Assembly (NCBI GenBank): GCA_029983675.1
Contig: JASBYY010000030.1
Location: forward strand, 1-38,641
Direction: 5' to 3'
From: Bacteroidales bacterium
GTDB lineage: Bacteria; Bacteroidota; Bacteroidia; Bacteroidales; F082
Length of the DNA stretch: 38,641 nt
The first letter of the stretch is position 1. The number at the start of each line of letters is the position of its first letter. The notes under the pieces were generated by a model. That model did not search any database. It saw only the letters and a program-made list of their open reading frames with translations, and was not told the origin of the DNA. The translations under genes and the position numbers were made by a program. Positions 1-7,619 of this stretch are shown piece by piece.

Positions 1-1
1 C

Positions 2-349
2 TCCCTTATTTACAGTCCGAGCGATGCTGTTTACTGGGTCGTACACATCAGGGATGTCTTCGATTATAATGCGGTGGAGGAAAACCATACGCAGAAAAAG
101 CAACTCTTGAAAGTCCATCCGAACCCTGCCCAAACCCGAGTGGTGTTCAGCTACACCTTGCCGGAAGATGCTACTAATGCCGTGGTTACGGTTACCGACA
201 TGCTTGGCACTACTGTCGGGCGGTTCGAAACGAGTTCTGCCGCCGGCGAATACGTGTGGAAATGCACCGATGTAAAGTCGGGTGTATATTACTATGCCAT
301 CGTTTGTGACGGACTGACACAGACCGGCAAACTGGTGATTGCTAAATGA
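2..349 (+). CDS. T9SS type A sorting-domain protein, C-terminal end only
   Basis: The reading frame is open from the window edge to a TGA stop, so the gene begins upstream. The first ~30 residues contain YWVVHIRDVFDYNA, which closely matches a segment near the C-terminus of the next gene (YWIVHIRDVFDYNA), so the two are paralogues. The last ~80 residues look like a type IX secretion C-terminal domain: HPNPAQTRVVFSY near the start, VTDMLGTTVG in the middle, and a GVYYYAIVCDG strand followed by GKLVIAK at the end. Such domains direct export through the T9SS and are usually cleaved during surface attachment or release. The cargo part is outside the window, so its function cannot be given. The first 119 bases recur almost identically at 3200-3318. 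Confidence 0.85.
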   Translation, partial: SLIYSPSDAVYWVVHIRDVFDYNAVEENHTQKKQLLKVHPNPAQTRVVFSYTLPEDATNAVVTVTDMLGTTVGRFETSSAAGEYVWKCTDVKSGVYYYAIVCDGLTQTGKLVIAK

Positions 350-408
350 TCTGTCGTACACACAGGGTTGCCGGAACTCTCGGCAAACCTGTATAAAAGT
401 GAGATAAT

Positions 409-1914
409 ATGAAAAAAGCATTATTTATTTTGGCCATACTCGCCAACTCTTTTTTGCTGAATGCCCAGTATGTCATCGACTGGCAGCAATGCTACGGCGG
501 AGAGAACAACGACGAGGCCACTGGAATAGTAGAAGTGGATGATGGTTTTCTGATTGTAGGTGGAAGCAGCTCCCCAAACAATGGATTGGTGGAGTGCGAC
601 TTCGGCAATCATATTAATGGCACTTGGTTAATCAAAATTGACGATAATGCCAATCTGCAGTGGGGTGATTGTTCCAGACACGGGTGTATGGCTTTTGACA
701 GGAAGCTGTCCGGAAATTACTTTTATCTGTTAGGAGGTAGAGATTTTCCTACAACAGGTAAAACAGGACTTGGCATAACTCGAATTGACGAAAACGGAAA
801 CGCAATATGGGAACGGATTGTTGGTAATGAAGACCGCGATTTTTGGTATATGATAAGTGGTATTGCCACTAATGATGGTGGAGCTTTAGGTTTTGCGAAT
901 CCTTGTTTTTCGGGTGGTGATATATCACATGCGTATGGCGGCATTGACGGATGGCTCATCAAGTTGGACAGCCTCGGCAACACGGAATGGGAGGTTACCT
1001 TGGGAACAAATGAGGTAGATTTCGTGCACGGCTTGTGCGAGACCAGCGACGAAGGTTTCATCGCACTTATGTACTCTAGGGCAGGTGCCATGCCTGGATC
1101 CTTGCATCCTTGTAAACCAGAGTCGAATTGGATAGATGCCATGTTGGTGAAAGTCAGCAAGGATGGCAATATAGAATGGAACAGTTGCTATGGCGGAACC
1201 GAGGTCGATAACTTCTGTGCCGGTATTGAGACAAATGATGGATATTTATTAATTGGACAGACGGAATCAGATGATGGAGACCTTGAAAATGCAGGATACC
1301 ATTTAGGATACGATCATTCACATAAAAAAACAACCGACATTTGGCTGCTGCGTTTGGATTACGAAGGTAACATCATTTGGAGCCGTTGCTATGGAGGCTT
1401 CGCAAGCGAGTACTCTCGATGTGTTTTCCAAAACGAAGACGGCGGCTTTACCGTGTTTGCCAGATCGGAATCGTTCAACGGCGATGTGCAAAGTGCTTCG
1501 CACTGGGATATGCCTTCGGGGACGTATGAATCGGGAAACTGGTGGATTTTCCGCACCGACAGCGAGGGCAACCTGCTGTGGGAGCGCGCCATCGGGTCAA
1601 GAAGTGGCTCACGAGAAGAACTGCGTGACGTCGTCAAGCACAATGACAGGGAATACACGATCGCAGGCTCTGCGCCAAACTGGGACGAGTTCAATTATAT
1701 CTACCATGGAGATATCGAATGCACCAACAATTTCCTTTGTGGCATGCCGGGCAGTTACGTTTACTGGATCGTGCACATCAGGGATGTCTTCGACTACAAT
1801 GCGGCTGGAGAAAGCAATGCGGAATCGGAATACTTCAAGATATATCCCATCCCGGCAAACGGCATCCTCACTATTAGTGGGGGGGGAAGAAGAGTACCAT
1901 TATGTTTTGTATAA
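409..1914 (+). CDS. Secreted repeat (beta-propeller-like) protein with frameshifted T9SS sorting domain
   Basis: This 501-residue product starts with a signal peptide (MKKALFILAILANSFLLNAQ). The body carries repeated motifs of the type GGEN..DEATGIVEVDDGFLIVGG, WLIKID..GN..W and CYGG. This is a pattern common in Bacteroidetes T9SS cargo and probably a beta-propeller-like fold. Near the end, FKIYPIPANGILTIS starts a type A sorting domain. The frame then crosses a run of eight G at 1879-1886 and ends after GGRRVPLCFV. The missing part of the domain lies intact in the +1 frame to position 2056. With seven G the protein would be about 549 residues with a complete sorting signal. As sequenced, the product should be exported to the periplasm but not recognised by the T9SS. 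The cause could be phase variation, a real mutation or a base-call error. No specific ligand can be assigned. Confidence 0.88.
   Translation: MKKALFILAILANSFLLNAQYVIDWQQCYGGENNDEATGIVEVDDGFLIVGGSSSPNNGLVECDFGNHINGTWLIKIDDNANLQWGDCSRHGCMAFDRKLSGNYFYLLGGRDFPTTGKTGLGITRIDENGNAIWERIVGNEDRDFWYMISGIATNDGGALGFANPCFSGGDISHAYGGIDGWLIKLDSLGNTEWEVTLGTNEVDFVHGLCETSDEGFIALMYSRAGAMPGSLHPCKPESNWIDAMLVKVSKDGNIEWNSCYGGTEVDNFCAGIETNDGYLLIGQTESDDGDLENAGYHLGYDHSHKKTTDIWLLRLDYEGNIIWSRCYGGFASEYSRCVFQNEDGGFTVFARSESFNGDVQSASHWDMPSGTYESGNWWIFRTDSEGNLLWERAIGSRSGSREELRDVVKHNDREYTIAGSAPNWDEFNYIYHGDIECTNNFLCGMPGSYVYWIVHIRDVFDYNAAGESNAESEYFKIYPIPANGILTISGGGRRVPLCFV
1879..1886 (+). repeat. Poly-G run (8 G) at the sorting-domain frameshift
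   Basis: Eight consecutive G residues lie exactly where the upstream frame loses the sorting domain. Removing one G joins LTISGG to EEEYHYVLYNSIGQQV, which restores the expected domain. Mononucleotide G tracts of this kind are known slippage sites in phase-variable surface genes, but a length error in sequencing would look the same. Confidence 0.85.
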
Positions 1915-2056
1915 CAGTATCGGTCAACAAGTGTTTAATGGTTCGGCGCAAAATGAAAAACAAATCAATGTCAGTAGCCTTTCTAAAGGCATATACTTCT
2001 TGGAACTAAATACTATGACGAGAAGTAAAACTAAAAAAGTAGTGATTAATTATTAA
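1887..2056 (+). pseudogene. Out-of-frame remainder of the T9SS sorting domain
   Basis: In frame 2 the sequence encodes EEEYHYVLYNSIGQQVFNG, then KQINVSSLSKGIYFLELN and KTKKVVINY before a TAA stop. This matches the C-terminus of the neighbouring 281-residue protein (YSYSLFNAMGQKVAQG, KQINVKDLVKGIYFIRL). It is the true 3' end of the upstream gene, separated from it by the G-run frameshift. Translation on its own is unlikely because no start codon or leader is evident. Confidence 0.85.
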
Positions 2057-2068
2057 AATTCAACAACA

Positions 2069-2914
2069 ATGAAAAATCTCGTATTTACCTTAACCTTTAT
2101 GCTATCCCTTTTAGGCGTAAAGGCACAGAACTACCTTCCTATGGTATTGGATGGAGTAGAACAACAGTGGAATGTAAAAGTCATCGATTATGGTGGTTTT
2201 CCAAATTATCATTATTGGACAAATATCTATGTGACTGGTGACTATTATGAAGCAAACGGGCATACCTACAAAGCACTTCTTAATGAAAACGGTAATGAAT
2301 ATGGAATAGGCCTCAGAGAAGAAGACAAGAAAGTGTATGGATGTTTCCTAAAAAACAATCAATACATAGAAGAGCTATGGTATGACTTCAATTTGAATGT
2401 AGGCGATACCATGCGATATGAACACCTCAGTAATGATTACATAGTGTTATCAAGTATCGACTCCATATACGATTGGTTCACAGATATATACAGACGCATC
2501 TATGTCTTTGATCATTACAATTTCTATTGGATAGAAGGAGTTGGCAGTAATCTGGGTGTACTTCAGTACATCCCATTTTGTGGCTACTCGGAATCGCTCC
2601 TTTGCTATCACGAAGATGGTGAAGTCATGCTAGTTTTGGACAGTCCCTGCTATCAAAGTAATGTGAATGGAGTTTCGGAAAATATAAAGCAGGAGATTAA
2701 CCTTTATCCCAACCCAGCAAATTCAGTGCTAACGATTGATGTCGTTGATATGGAATACAGTTACAGCTTATTCAACGCTATGGGACAAAAAGTCGCCCAA
2801 GGCACAGCCAAAGGTAAAAAGCAAATCAACGTTAAAGATCTGGTCAAGGGCATATATTTCATTCGCCTAACCAACGGTAAGCAAACATGTGTGAAAAGGA
2901 TCGTAGTGGGATAG
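2069..2914 (+). CDS. Small secreted protein with intact T9SS type A sorting domain
   Basis: The product has 281 residues. Residues 1-20 (MKNLVFTLTFMLSLLGVKAQ) form a signal peptide. The middle ~180 residues are rich in Tyr, Trp and Asp, with no family I recognise. From about residue 208 the sequence INLYPNPANSVLTIDVVD begins a standard sorting domain that finishes with KGIYFIRLTNGK and KRIVVG. It starts 12 bases after the restored end of the preceding gene, so the two are probably co-transcribed. It shows what the frameshifted domain upstream should look like. The function of the cargo region is unknown; it resembles the short, otherwise featureless T9SS cargo found in many Bacteroidales. Confidence 0.88.
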   Translation: MKNLVFTLTFMLSLLGVKAQNYLPMVLDGVEQQWNVKVIDYGGFPNYHYWTNIYVTGDYYEANGHTYKALLNENGNEYGIGLREEDKKVYGCFLKNNQYIEELWYDFNLNVGDTMRYEHLSNDYIVLSSIDSIYDWFTDIYRRIYVFDHYNFYWIEGVGSNLGVLQYIPFCGYSESLLCYHEDGEVMLVLDSPCYQSNVNGVSENIKQEINLYPNPANSVLTIDVVDMEYSYSLFNAMGQKVAQGTAKGKKQINVKDLVKGIYFIRLTNGKQTCVKRIVVG

Positions 2915-3026
2915 GAATTGGTATGGTTTATTGGGCTTAAGCAGTTTGCTTGAAAGTTTTTTAGTCCTTCCCTATGTTTTTCAGCATCGGCACAAACTTG
3001 AAGTCGCCGAACGCTTCGTGTTTTAG

Positions 3027-3377
3027 GCTTCCGTCATCCTGCTGTGGGATCGTGCCCTCGGGTCAAGAAATAGCTCACGAGAAGAACTGTTCGATGTCGT
3101 CAAGCACAACGACAAGGAGTACACCGTGGCAGGCTTTGCGCCAAATTTTTCAGAAAATGAATGGCCCTGCTACCATGGCGACATCGATTGCACCAACAGC
3201 TCCCTTATTTACAGTCCGAGCGATGCTGTTTACTGGGTCGTACACATCAGGGATTTCTTCGATTATAATGCGGTGGAGGAAAACCATACGCAGAAAAAGC
3301 AATTCTTGAAAGTCTATCAGCATTGCTGCACTAATGGTCATAAAATCAAAAGAATAGACGTTTCAACCGTGCTTTGA
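3027..3377 (+). pseudogene. Decayed 3' fragment of a T9SS cargo paralogue
   Basis: After an in-frame TAG at 3024, the frame reads LLWDRALGSRNSSREELFDV and continues through DCTNSSLIYSPSDAVYWVVH to KKQFLKVY. This parallels the 3' part of the gene at 409 (LLWERAIGSRSGSREELRDV, VYWIVHIRDVFDYNA) and, more closely, the gene at the left window edge. Similarity stops abruptly at about 3318, and the frame runs into unrelated sequence until TGA at 3375. No start, signal peptide or sorting domain remains. It is best read as a duplication remnant left by unequal recombination within this paralogue cluster. Confidence 0.8.
3200..3318 (+). repeat. 119-bp direct repeat of window positions 1-119
   Basis: Positions 1-119 and 3200-3318 are nearly identical; I count three mismatches (for example GATGTCTTC against GATTTCTTC). 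The copies lie in the same orientation about 3.2 kb apart and code for the same segment of paralogous T9SS proteins. The high identity suggests a recent duplication or gene conversion. Confidence 0.9.
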
Positions 3378-3407
3378 GAGCACCGGCAACTGTCTTTCCG
3401 AAACCCA

Positions 3408-5930
3408 TCAGAACTCCGTCACCCACTTCAGATTGAAATACCTTGGTGTCAAGTGATTGGGAATAAAATGATAGATATTGTCAATATCCTTCAACCAAGT
3501 GTATGAAATGGTATTGTGGATATTCAGCAGATTGAATACTTCCAAGCTGAGGTACATGTTTTTCACATAATTCAGCGGATTTCCTTTCCTAAAGCTGCTG
3601 CCTTCGTTGATAAGCTGCTTGGTAAAACCGATATCGACACGCCGGTAAGGGGTATAGTGAAAACCCAATGGCATGTAGAAATCCGAAACACTGCGGCTCA
3701 CAGGCAAACCCGATCCAAAAGTAAGGGTCATGCTGACTTTCCAAGTGGGAAAGCGCGGGATGTAGTCCTGAAAGAAAAGTGAAAAACTAACGCTTTGATT
3801 CGAAGGACGTTCGTGCCATCCCATAAATACCGTGTCCGCTATTAGCTCGGGAGGCGTGTTGTAAAATGGCAAAATATGATTTTTCGCATCAACGAGATAG
3901 TAGTCGCCCTCGACATCTTCCATGGTGCGCAAAAGCGAAAGACTGACCCAACTGTCGGTGCCTTTGACAAACTCGCCGTTCAGTTTGATGTCGAGACCCG
4001 TGGCATAGCCTTTGGCTTTTTGGTCGGCATAATAGCGGATGCACACATCGTTGACTTCATAAGGGATGATTTGTTTCAGGTACTTATAATACGCTTCGGA
4101 GGTCAGAATGAAAGGCCGTCCCCACGCACGGAACCGAAAATCGCCACCCATTACAACCTGATAAGACTTCTGCACATCGGCATCGGCAAACAAAGAGCCG
4201 TTGCGCTTACGAATCTCGCGGTAAAAAGGCACTTGATTATAGACGCCACCCGACAGACGAAGCACTATTTTCCGCGTCTCAGGGTCGGGGTTATAGGCGA
4301 TGCCGACACGCGGACTGATATTGAAACGCTTGCTGAAGCCCCAATAATTCGCCCTCAACCCTCCCGTTACCACAATATCAGAAGCATTGGCTAACTCAAA
4401 AGTCCACGAGTGTTGGATAAAACCATCAAAATTATTGATAGACAATAGGTTGTTTGCCTTATTACAGGCATTCAGTTCCAAATCGGGCAACACGCTATGG
4501 ACACAGCCTATGGAATCGGGAAGATGCGGAAGACTGTATCCGGCAGAATCTATCATTTCCCATTCATCGAGCACATCGTCAATGTATTGATGTTGGAAAC
4601 GTGCGCCCCATTTCAGCACGTTGTTACCGTATGCATAAGTTCCCTTTTGGTCCAAATTGAAAACCTGCGCAAAGAAAGCGTTGCGGGCATGCTTAAGGTG
4701 GGTGCCCACGCTGTGGTAGTCAATCAAGCTATCGGAATGGGCAGATGCCTGCGCATTCTCACGCAAGCCGAGAAAATACTGGCCTTCAATATCACGTTTT
4801 TCGGTCTCGTTTGTAGAATATGCAGATGCTATCAGTTTCAGGTTCAGATTCTGATTCGGCTTAAAACTCAAGGTCAGTGCACCCATGCCGATAGAATAGT
4901 CATCAACTTCACGCCCTTTAAAATCCACACGCATTCGCTCAATAATGTTGATATTGCCATAATCAACACGGCCCGACTCGGGGATAATGGCATACTGATT
5001 TCTGGAATAATAGCCGAGCAACGACATATCCCACTTCTCGTTAAAGCTATAGTTGAACAGTGTCTGGACATCGGTAAAGTTGGGATGGTAGGATCCTTTG
5101 GTGTCGAGCACATTCAAGGCGAGGCTGGTGTTTTTGTAACGAACGCCGATCAGATAGCTGAACTTTTCATTGGCTGACGTGCCTTCCACGTGGGTATCAA
5201 CGCCCAACAAACTAAGCGTAAGCGACCCTGCTGTTTCGCGAGGCCGTTTATAGGTGACATCAAGCACCGATGACATTTTATCACCATACTCGGCGGAGAA
5301 ACCGCCTGCCGAAAACTCGATATTCGACACCAAACGAGAGTTGACGAAACTCAACCCCTCCTGCTGTCCCGACCCCACCAAAAAAGGACGGTAGATCTCG
5401 ATGCCATTCACATAGACTAAGTTTTCATCGAAATTGCCGCCTCGCACTCTGTATTGCGAACTCAGCTCACTGTTAGACACCACACCGGGCAAGGTTTTCA
5501 CAAGGTTTTCGATACCTCCGCCAACGGAAGGCAGCAGTGTAGCATGTTTGGCATCGAGCCGCGTTAGCGAAGTGGCATCGACGGCACGGTCGGAGATATT
5601 GGCAACAGGTAATGCTATGGCCGTGGATTTCAAGGTGATGTCTAATTTGAGGCTTTCCCCCTCACGAAGGCGTACGGGGCGCATCTCGGTGCCAAAGCCA
5701 AGGAAAGAAAACGACACGTCTATGGTTGTATCGGCAGGCAGTGTCAACTCATAATAACCCTTGTCGTTGGTGGTAGCACCCAGCGAAAGGCCGGGTACGG
5801 CAATATTAGCCAAAATCACGGGGCGACGGTCTTCATCGGTCACCTTCCCATAGATCATGCCTCTATGGCTCTGTTGGGCGAAAGCCACGACAGAAAACAA
5901 CAATAATACAAGGATGATTCGCGTTCGCAT
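3408..5930 (-). CDS. TonB-dependent outer-membrane receptor
   Basis: The 840-residue protein has a signal peptide (residues 1-19, MRTRIILVLLLFSVVAFAQ). A carboxypeptidase-regulatory-like domain follows at about 25-100 (GKVTDEDRRPVILANIAVPG, TTNDKGYYELTLP). The plug domain covers about 105-220 and contains YRVRGGNFDENLVYVNGIEIY. The remaining ~600 residues form a beta-barrel rich in alternating aromatic strands and end in a terminal Phe (FNLKWVTEF), as is usual for barrels folded by the Bam machinery. It would take up a large ligand across the outer membrane using TonB energy. No SusD-like partner or recognisable substrate gene is adjacent, so the ligand is unknown. It lies downstream of rpmB on the same strand but behind a likely terminator. 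Confidence 0.93.
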   Translation of the reverse strand: MRTRIILVLLLFSVVAFAQQSHRGMIYGKVTDEDRRPVILANIAVPGLSLGATTNDKGYYELTLPADTTIDVSFSFLGFGTEMRPVRLREGESLKLDITLKSTAIALPVANISDRAVDATSLTRLDAKHATLLPSVGGGIENLVKTLPGVVSNSELSSQYRVRGGNFDENLVYVNGIEIYRPFLVGSGQQEGLSFVNSRLVSNIEFSAGGFSAEYGDKMSSVLDVTYKRPRETAGSLTLSLLGVDTHVEGTSANEKFSYLIGVRYKNTSLALNVLDTKGSYHPNFTDVQTLFNYSFNEKWDMSLLGYYSRNQYAIIPESGRVDYGNINIIERMRVDFKGREVDDYSIGMGALTLSFKPNQNLNLKLIASAYSTNETEKRDIEGQYFLGLRENAQASAHSDSLIDYHSVGTHLKHARNAFFAQVFNLDQKGTYAYGNNVLKWGARFQHQYIDDVLDEWEMIDSAGYSLPHLPDSIGCVHSVLPDLELNACNKANNLLSINNFDGFIQHSWTFELANASDIVVTGGLRANYWGFSKRFNISPRVGIAYNPDPETRKIVLRLSGGVYNQVPFYREIRKRNGSLFADADVQKSYQVVMGGDFRFRAWGRPFILTSEAYYKYLKQIIPYEVNDVCIRYYADQKAKGYATGLDIKLNGEFVKGTDSWVSLSLLRTMEDVEGDYYLVDAKNHILPFYNTPPELIADTVFMGWHERPSNQSVSFSLFFQDYIPRFPTWKVSMTLTFGSGLPVSRSVSDFYMPLGFHYTPYRRVDIGFTKQLINEGSSFRKGNPLNYVKNMYLSLEVFNLLNIHNTISYTWLKDIDNIYHFIPNHLTPRYFNLKWVTEF

Positions 5931-5991
5931 GTATATGAAAACTTTATTTTGGGCGCATTATTGCGCCGAAGTTCAAAAAAAGCACCTAAAC

Positions 5992-6022
5992 AAAAAAAGC
6001 CGCCCAGCAACAGCAAGGCAGC
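5992..6022 (-). terminator. Probable intrinsic terminator of rpmB
   Basis: Read on the minus strand, GCTGCC pairs with GGCGGC (one G-T wobble) across an 11-12-base loop and is followed directly by seven T. It lies 24 bases past the rpmB stop and before the receptor gene, so it probably separates the two transcripts. Confidence 0.65.
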
Positions 6023-6045
6023 TATATTCTATTCGGCACGGCGGA

Positions 6046-6288
6046 TTACCAACGGTTCAGGTTGCCATCCTTAGCGGCATCCATAATGGCTGCGTACACG
6101 CCTTTCTTGGTGATGGTGCGCAAACCGGCAGCCGAAACTTTCAGAACCACCCACTCGTCCCATTCAGGAACGTAGAACTTCTTGATTCTCAAATTAGGCA
6201 CGAACGTTCTGTTGGTTTTCTTGTTAGAGTGAGAAACATTGTGTCCGGTAATCGGCTTCTTTCCTGTGATTTGACAAACTTTTGACAT
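6046..6288 (-). CDS. rpmB: 50S ribosomal protein L28
   Basis: The product is 80 residues long, the usual size for L28. It begins MSKVCQITGKKPITGHNVSH, which contains the family's conserved CQITGK and GHNVSHS motifs, followed by NKKTNRTFVPNLR and a C-terminal ISAAGLRT-type segment (VSAAGLRTITKKG). L28 is a component of the large ribosomal subunit. In many Bacteroidetes rpmB is followed by rpmG; here only 115 bases separate it from a TonB-dependent receptor and no L33 gene is present. A good -7 promoter element lies about 50 bases upstream. Confidence 0.97.
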   Translation of the reverse strand: MSKVCQITGKKPITGHNVSHSNKKTNRTFVPNLRIKKFYVPEWDEWVVLKVSAAGLRTITKKGVYAAIMDAAKDGNLNRW

Positions 6289-6335
6289 GACTCTTCTATT
6301 CCTTTAGTTAACAATTGTCTTTTCCAAATGGGCTG

Positions 6336-6343
6336 CAAAATTA
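6336..6343 (-). promoter_or_regulatory. rpmB: -7 promoter element for rpmB (TAATTTTG)
   Basis: On the minus strand TAATTTTG fits the Bacteroidetes consensus TAnnTTTG exactly, and a TTG lies 19 bases further upstream in the position expected for the -33 element. It would drive rpmB with a leader of about 40 bases. Confidence 0.6.
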
Positions 6344-6557
6344 CAACTTTTTCACCAAACCGCAAGTGTTTTTGCGAAAAAAAAACCTCGCTCCCGATTT
6401 TTATCCGTAACACACCACTGCAAAATACTATTCCATCACATGATCAATACGCCAAAACGCCAATAACATAATGTTTTACAGTTATATAACGGCAGCAACA
6501 TATTTATTCCTACACAATATATTGAACCGGACTTCTCCTTCCTTCCTCGTTTTTTTC

Positions 6558-6565
6558 TATTTTTG
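6558..6565 (+). promoter_or_regulatory. slyD: -7 promoter element for slyD (TATTTTTG)
   Basis: TATTTTTG is an exact match to TAnnTTTG, ending 22 bases before the ATG at 6587. The same spacing occurs at several other genes in the window. No clear -33 element was found. The 6289-6586 gap otherwise holds only the divergent rpmB promoter. Confidence 0.65.
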
Positions 6566-6586
6566 CCGTGACAAAACAGAATAACC

Positions 6587-7159
6587 ATGATCATTGATGA
6601 TTTGAAGGTAGGAGTTCTCATCTACACGATACAGGCCGATGATTCCAACGGCGCCATCTTGGAGCAAGCCACCGAGGACAAGCCTCGCGTGATGATGTTC
6701 GGCATGGGGCGTGTCATGAAAGCCTTTTCCGATGGTCTGCGCGGCTTGACAAACGGCGACGCCTTTGCCTTCACTATTGCGCCCGACAACGCCTTCGGCT
6801 GGCCCAGCGAGGAAAACATCACCCATGTGCCGAAAACACTCTTCATGGCCGATGGGAAAATGCGCAAAGAACTGCTTGTCGTGGACAACATCATCCGAAT
6901 GCAGGACAAGGAAGGGCGTCCTTTCGAAGGCAAAATCCTCGAAATCGCCGATGATTACGTCGTCATGGACTTCAACCATCCTTTGGCAGGACACAGTCTG
7001 TTTGTAAAAGGAAAAGTGCTGGAAGTGCGCGAGCCCTCCATCGATGAAATGAACAAGGAACTTGAATACCGCAAACAGCACGGACACGACCATTGCGGCT
7101 GCCACGACCATCATTGCGGTTGCGACAAAGATCATGAAGGATGCTGCCACGAAGCATAA
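6587..7159 (+). CDS. slyD: FKBP-type peptidyl-prolyl cis-trans isomerase, SlyD family
   Basis: The 190-residue protein would catalyse prolyl isomerisation and act as a cytoplasmic chaperone. An FKBP core is split by an insert-in-flap segment, as in SlyD. The second half contains DYVVMDFNHPLAGHSLFVKG followed by VLEVREPS, which corresponds to the family signature D.NHPLAG..L.F...V..VRE. The C-terminal ~25 residues form a metal-binding tail rich in His and Cys (HGHDHCGCHDHHCGC, then HEGCCHEA), comparable to the nickel-binding tail of SlyD. No signal peptide is present. The GtrA-like gene begins 13 bases after the stop, so the two may be transcribed together. Confidence 0.93.
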   Translation: MIIDDLKVGVLIYTIQADDSNGAILEQATEDKPRVMMFGMGRVMKAFSDGLRGLTNGDAFAFTIAPDNAFGWPSEENITHVPKTLFMADGKMRKELLVVDNIIRMQDKEGRPFEGKILEIADDYVVMDFNHPLAGHSLFVKGKVLEVREPSIDEMNKELEYRKQHGHDHCGCHDHHCGCDKDHEGCCHEA

Positions 7160-7172
7160 AATCTCATTTTGC

Positions 7173-7595
7173 ATGAGCACAGGCAAGGCTTCTCTATTTT
7201 ATCAAAAATACCGCAACTTCATCCTATACGCCTTGTTTGGCGTCCTCAGTACGGGATTGGAATTTGCTGTGTATTTCTTGCTTTGCCGCTTCATGTCCTA
7301 CCTTGTGGCGAATGTCGTCGCCCTTCTTTGCGGTGTGGTATGTAGCTACCTGCTGAATCGAAACATTAATTTCAGAGTGTTCGACAAAGCGATGAGCCGA
7401 TTCATGCTATTCCTTACCGTACAATTCTTCTGTCTGGCTCTCAGCACAATAATTCTCTATCTATTGGTCGATCTCGCAAGAATTGACAAACTGATTGCCA
7501 AGGGCTTCACTTTGATTCCGATAGCCGTGTTGCCTTATTTTCTCAATAAGAAAATCACCTTTGGAAACCTCGATCGAAAAAAAACCAAAGCATAA
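7173..7595 (+). CDS. GtrA-like four-helix membrane protein
   Basis: The 140-residue product starts at ATG 7173; an in-frame upstream extension would run inside slyD and is rejected. It has four hydrophobic segments, with the family pattern YRNFILYALFGVLSTGLEF at the start, a middle CSYLLNRNINFRVF motif, and a C-terminal PYFLNKKITFG. This matches the GtrA/DPMS-like family of small inner-membrane proteins, which are associated with moving polyprenyl-linked sugars or with cell-surface polysaccharide assembly. No glycosyltransferase partner is adjacent, so the substrate is not known. It converges with the MscS gene, leaving about 20 bases between stop codons. Confidence 0.9.
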   Translation: MSTGKASLFYQKYRNFILYALFGVLSTGLEFAVYFLLCRFMSYLVANVVALLCGVVCSYLLNRNINFRVFDKAMSRFMLFLTVQFFCLALSTIILYLLVDLARIDKLIAKGFTLIPIAVLPYFLNKKITFGNLDRKKTKA

Positions 7596-7597
7596 AT

Positions 7598-7619
7598 GAC
7601 GTCAGACACAACGACGTCA
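7598..7619. repeat. Inverted repeat between convergent genes
   Basis: TGACGTC (7598-7604) and GACGTCA (7613-7619) form a perfect 7-base inverted repeat around an 8-base loop. The right arm overlaps the stop codon of the minus-strand MscS gene. It lies between two convergent stop codons and could act as a weak shared terminator, but there is no T run. Confidence 0.5.

Noticed and set aside
361..389. Hairpin GTTGCCG...CGGCAAAC between the first two T9SS genes as a terminator
   Set aside because: The stem needs a bulge and is followed by TGTATAAAA rather than a T run, so support is too weak.
3516..5177. Plus-strand open frames of 88-226 codons across the TonB-dependent receptor
   Set aside because: They are shadows of the receptor gene; the translations are low-information and have no recognisable domains.
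7062..7172. Longer N-terminus for the GtrA-like protein
   Set aside because: It would overlap the 3' end of slyD and consists of Ala/Thr-rich sequence read out of frame from the His/Cys tail.
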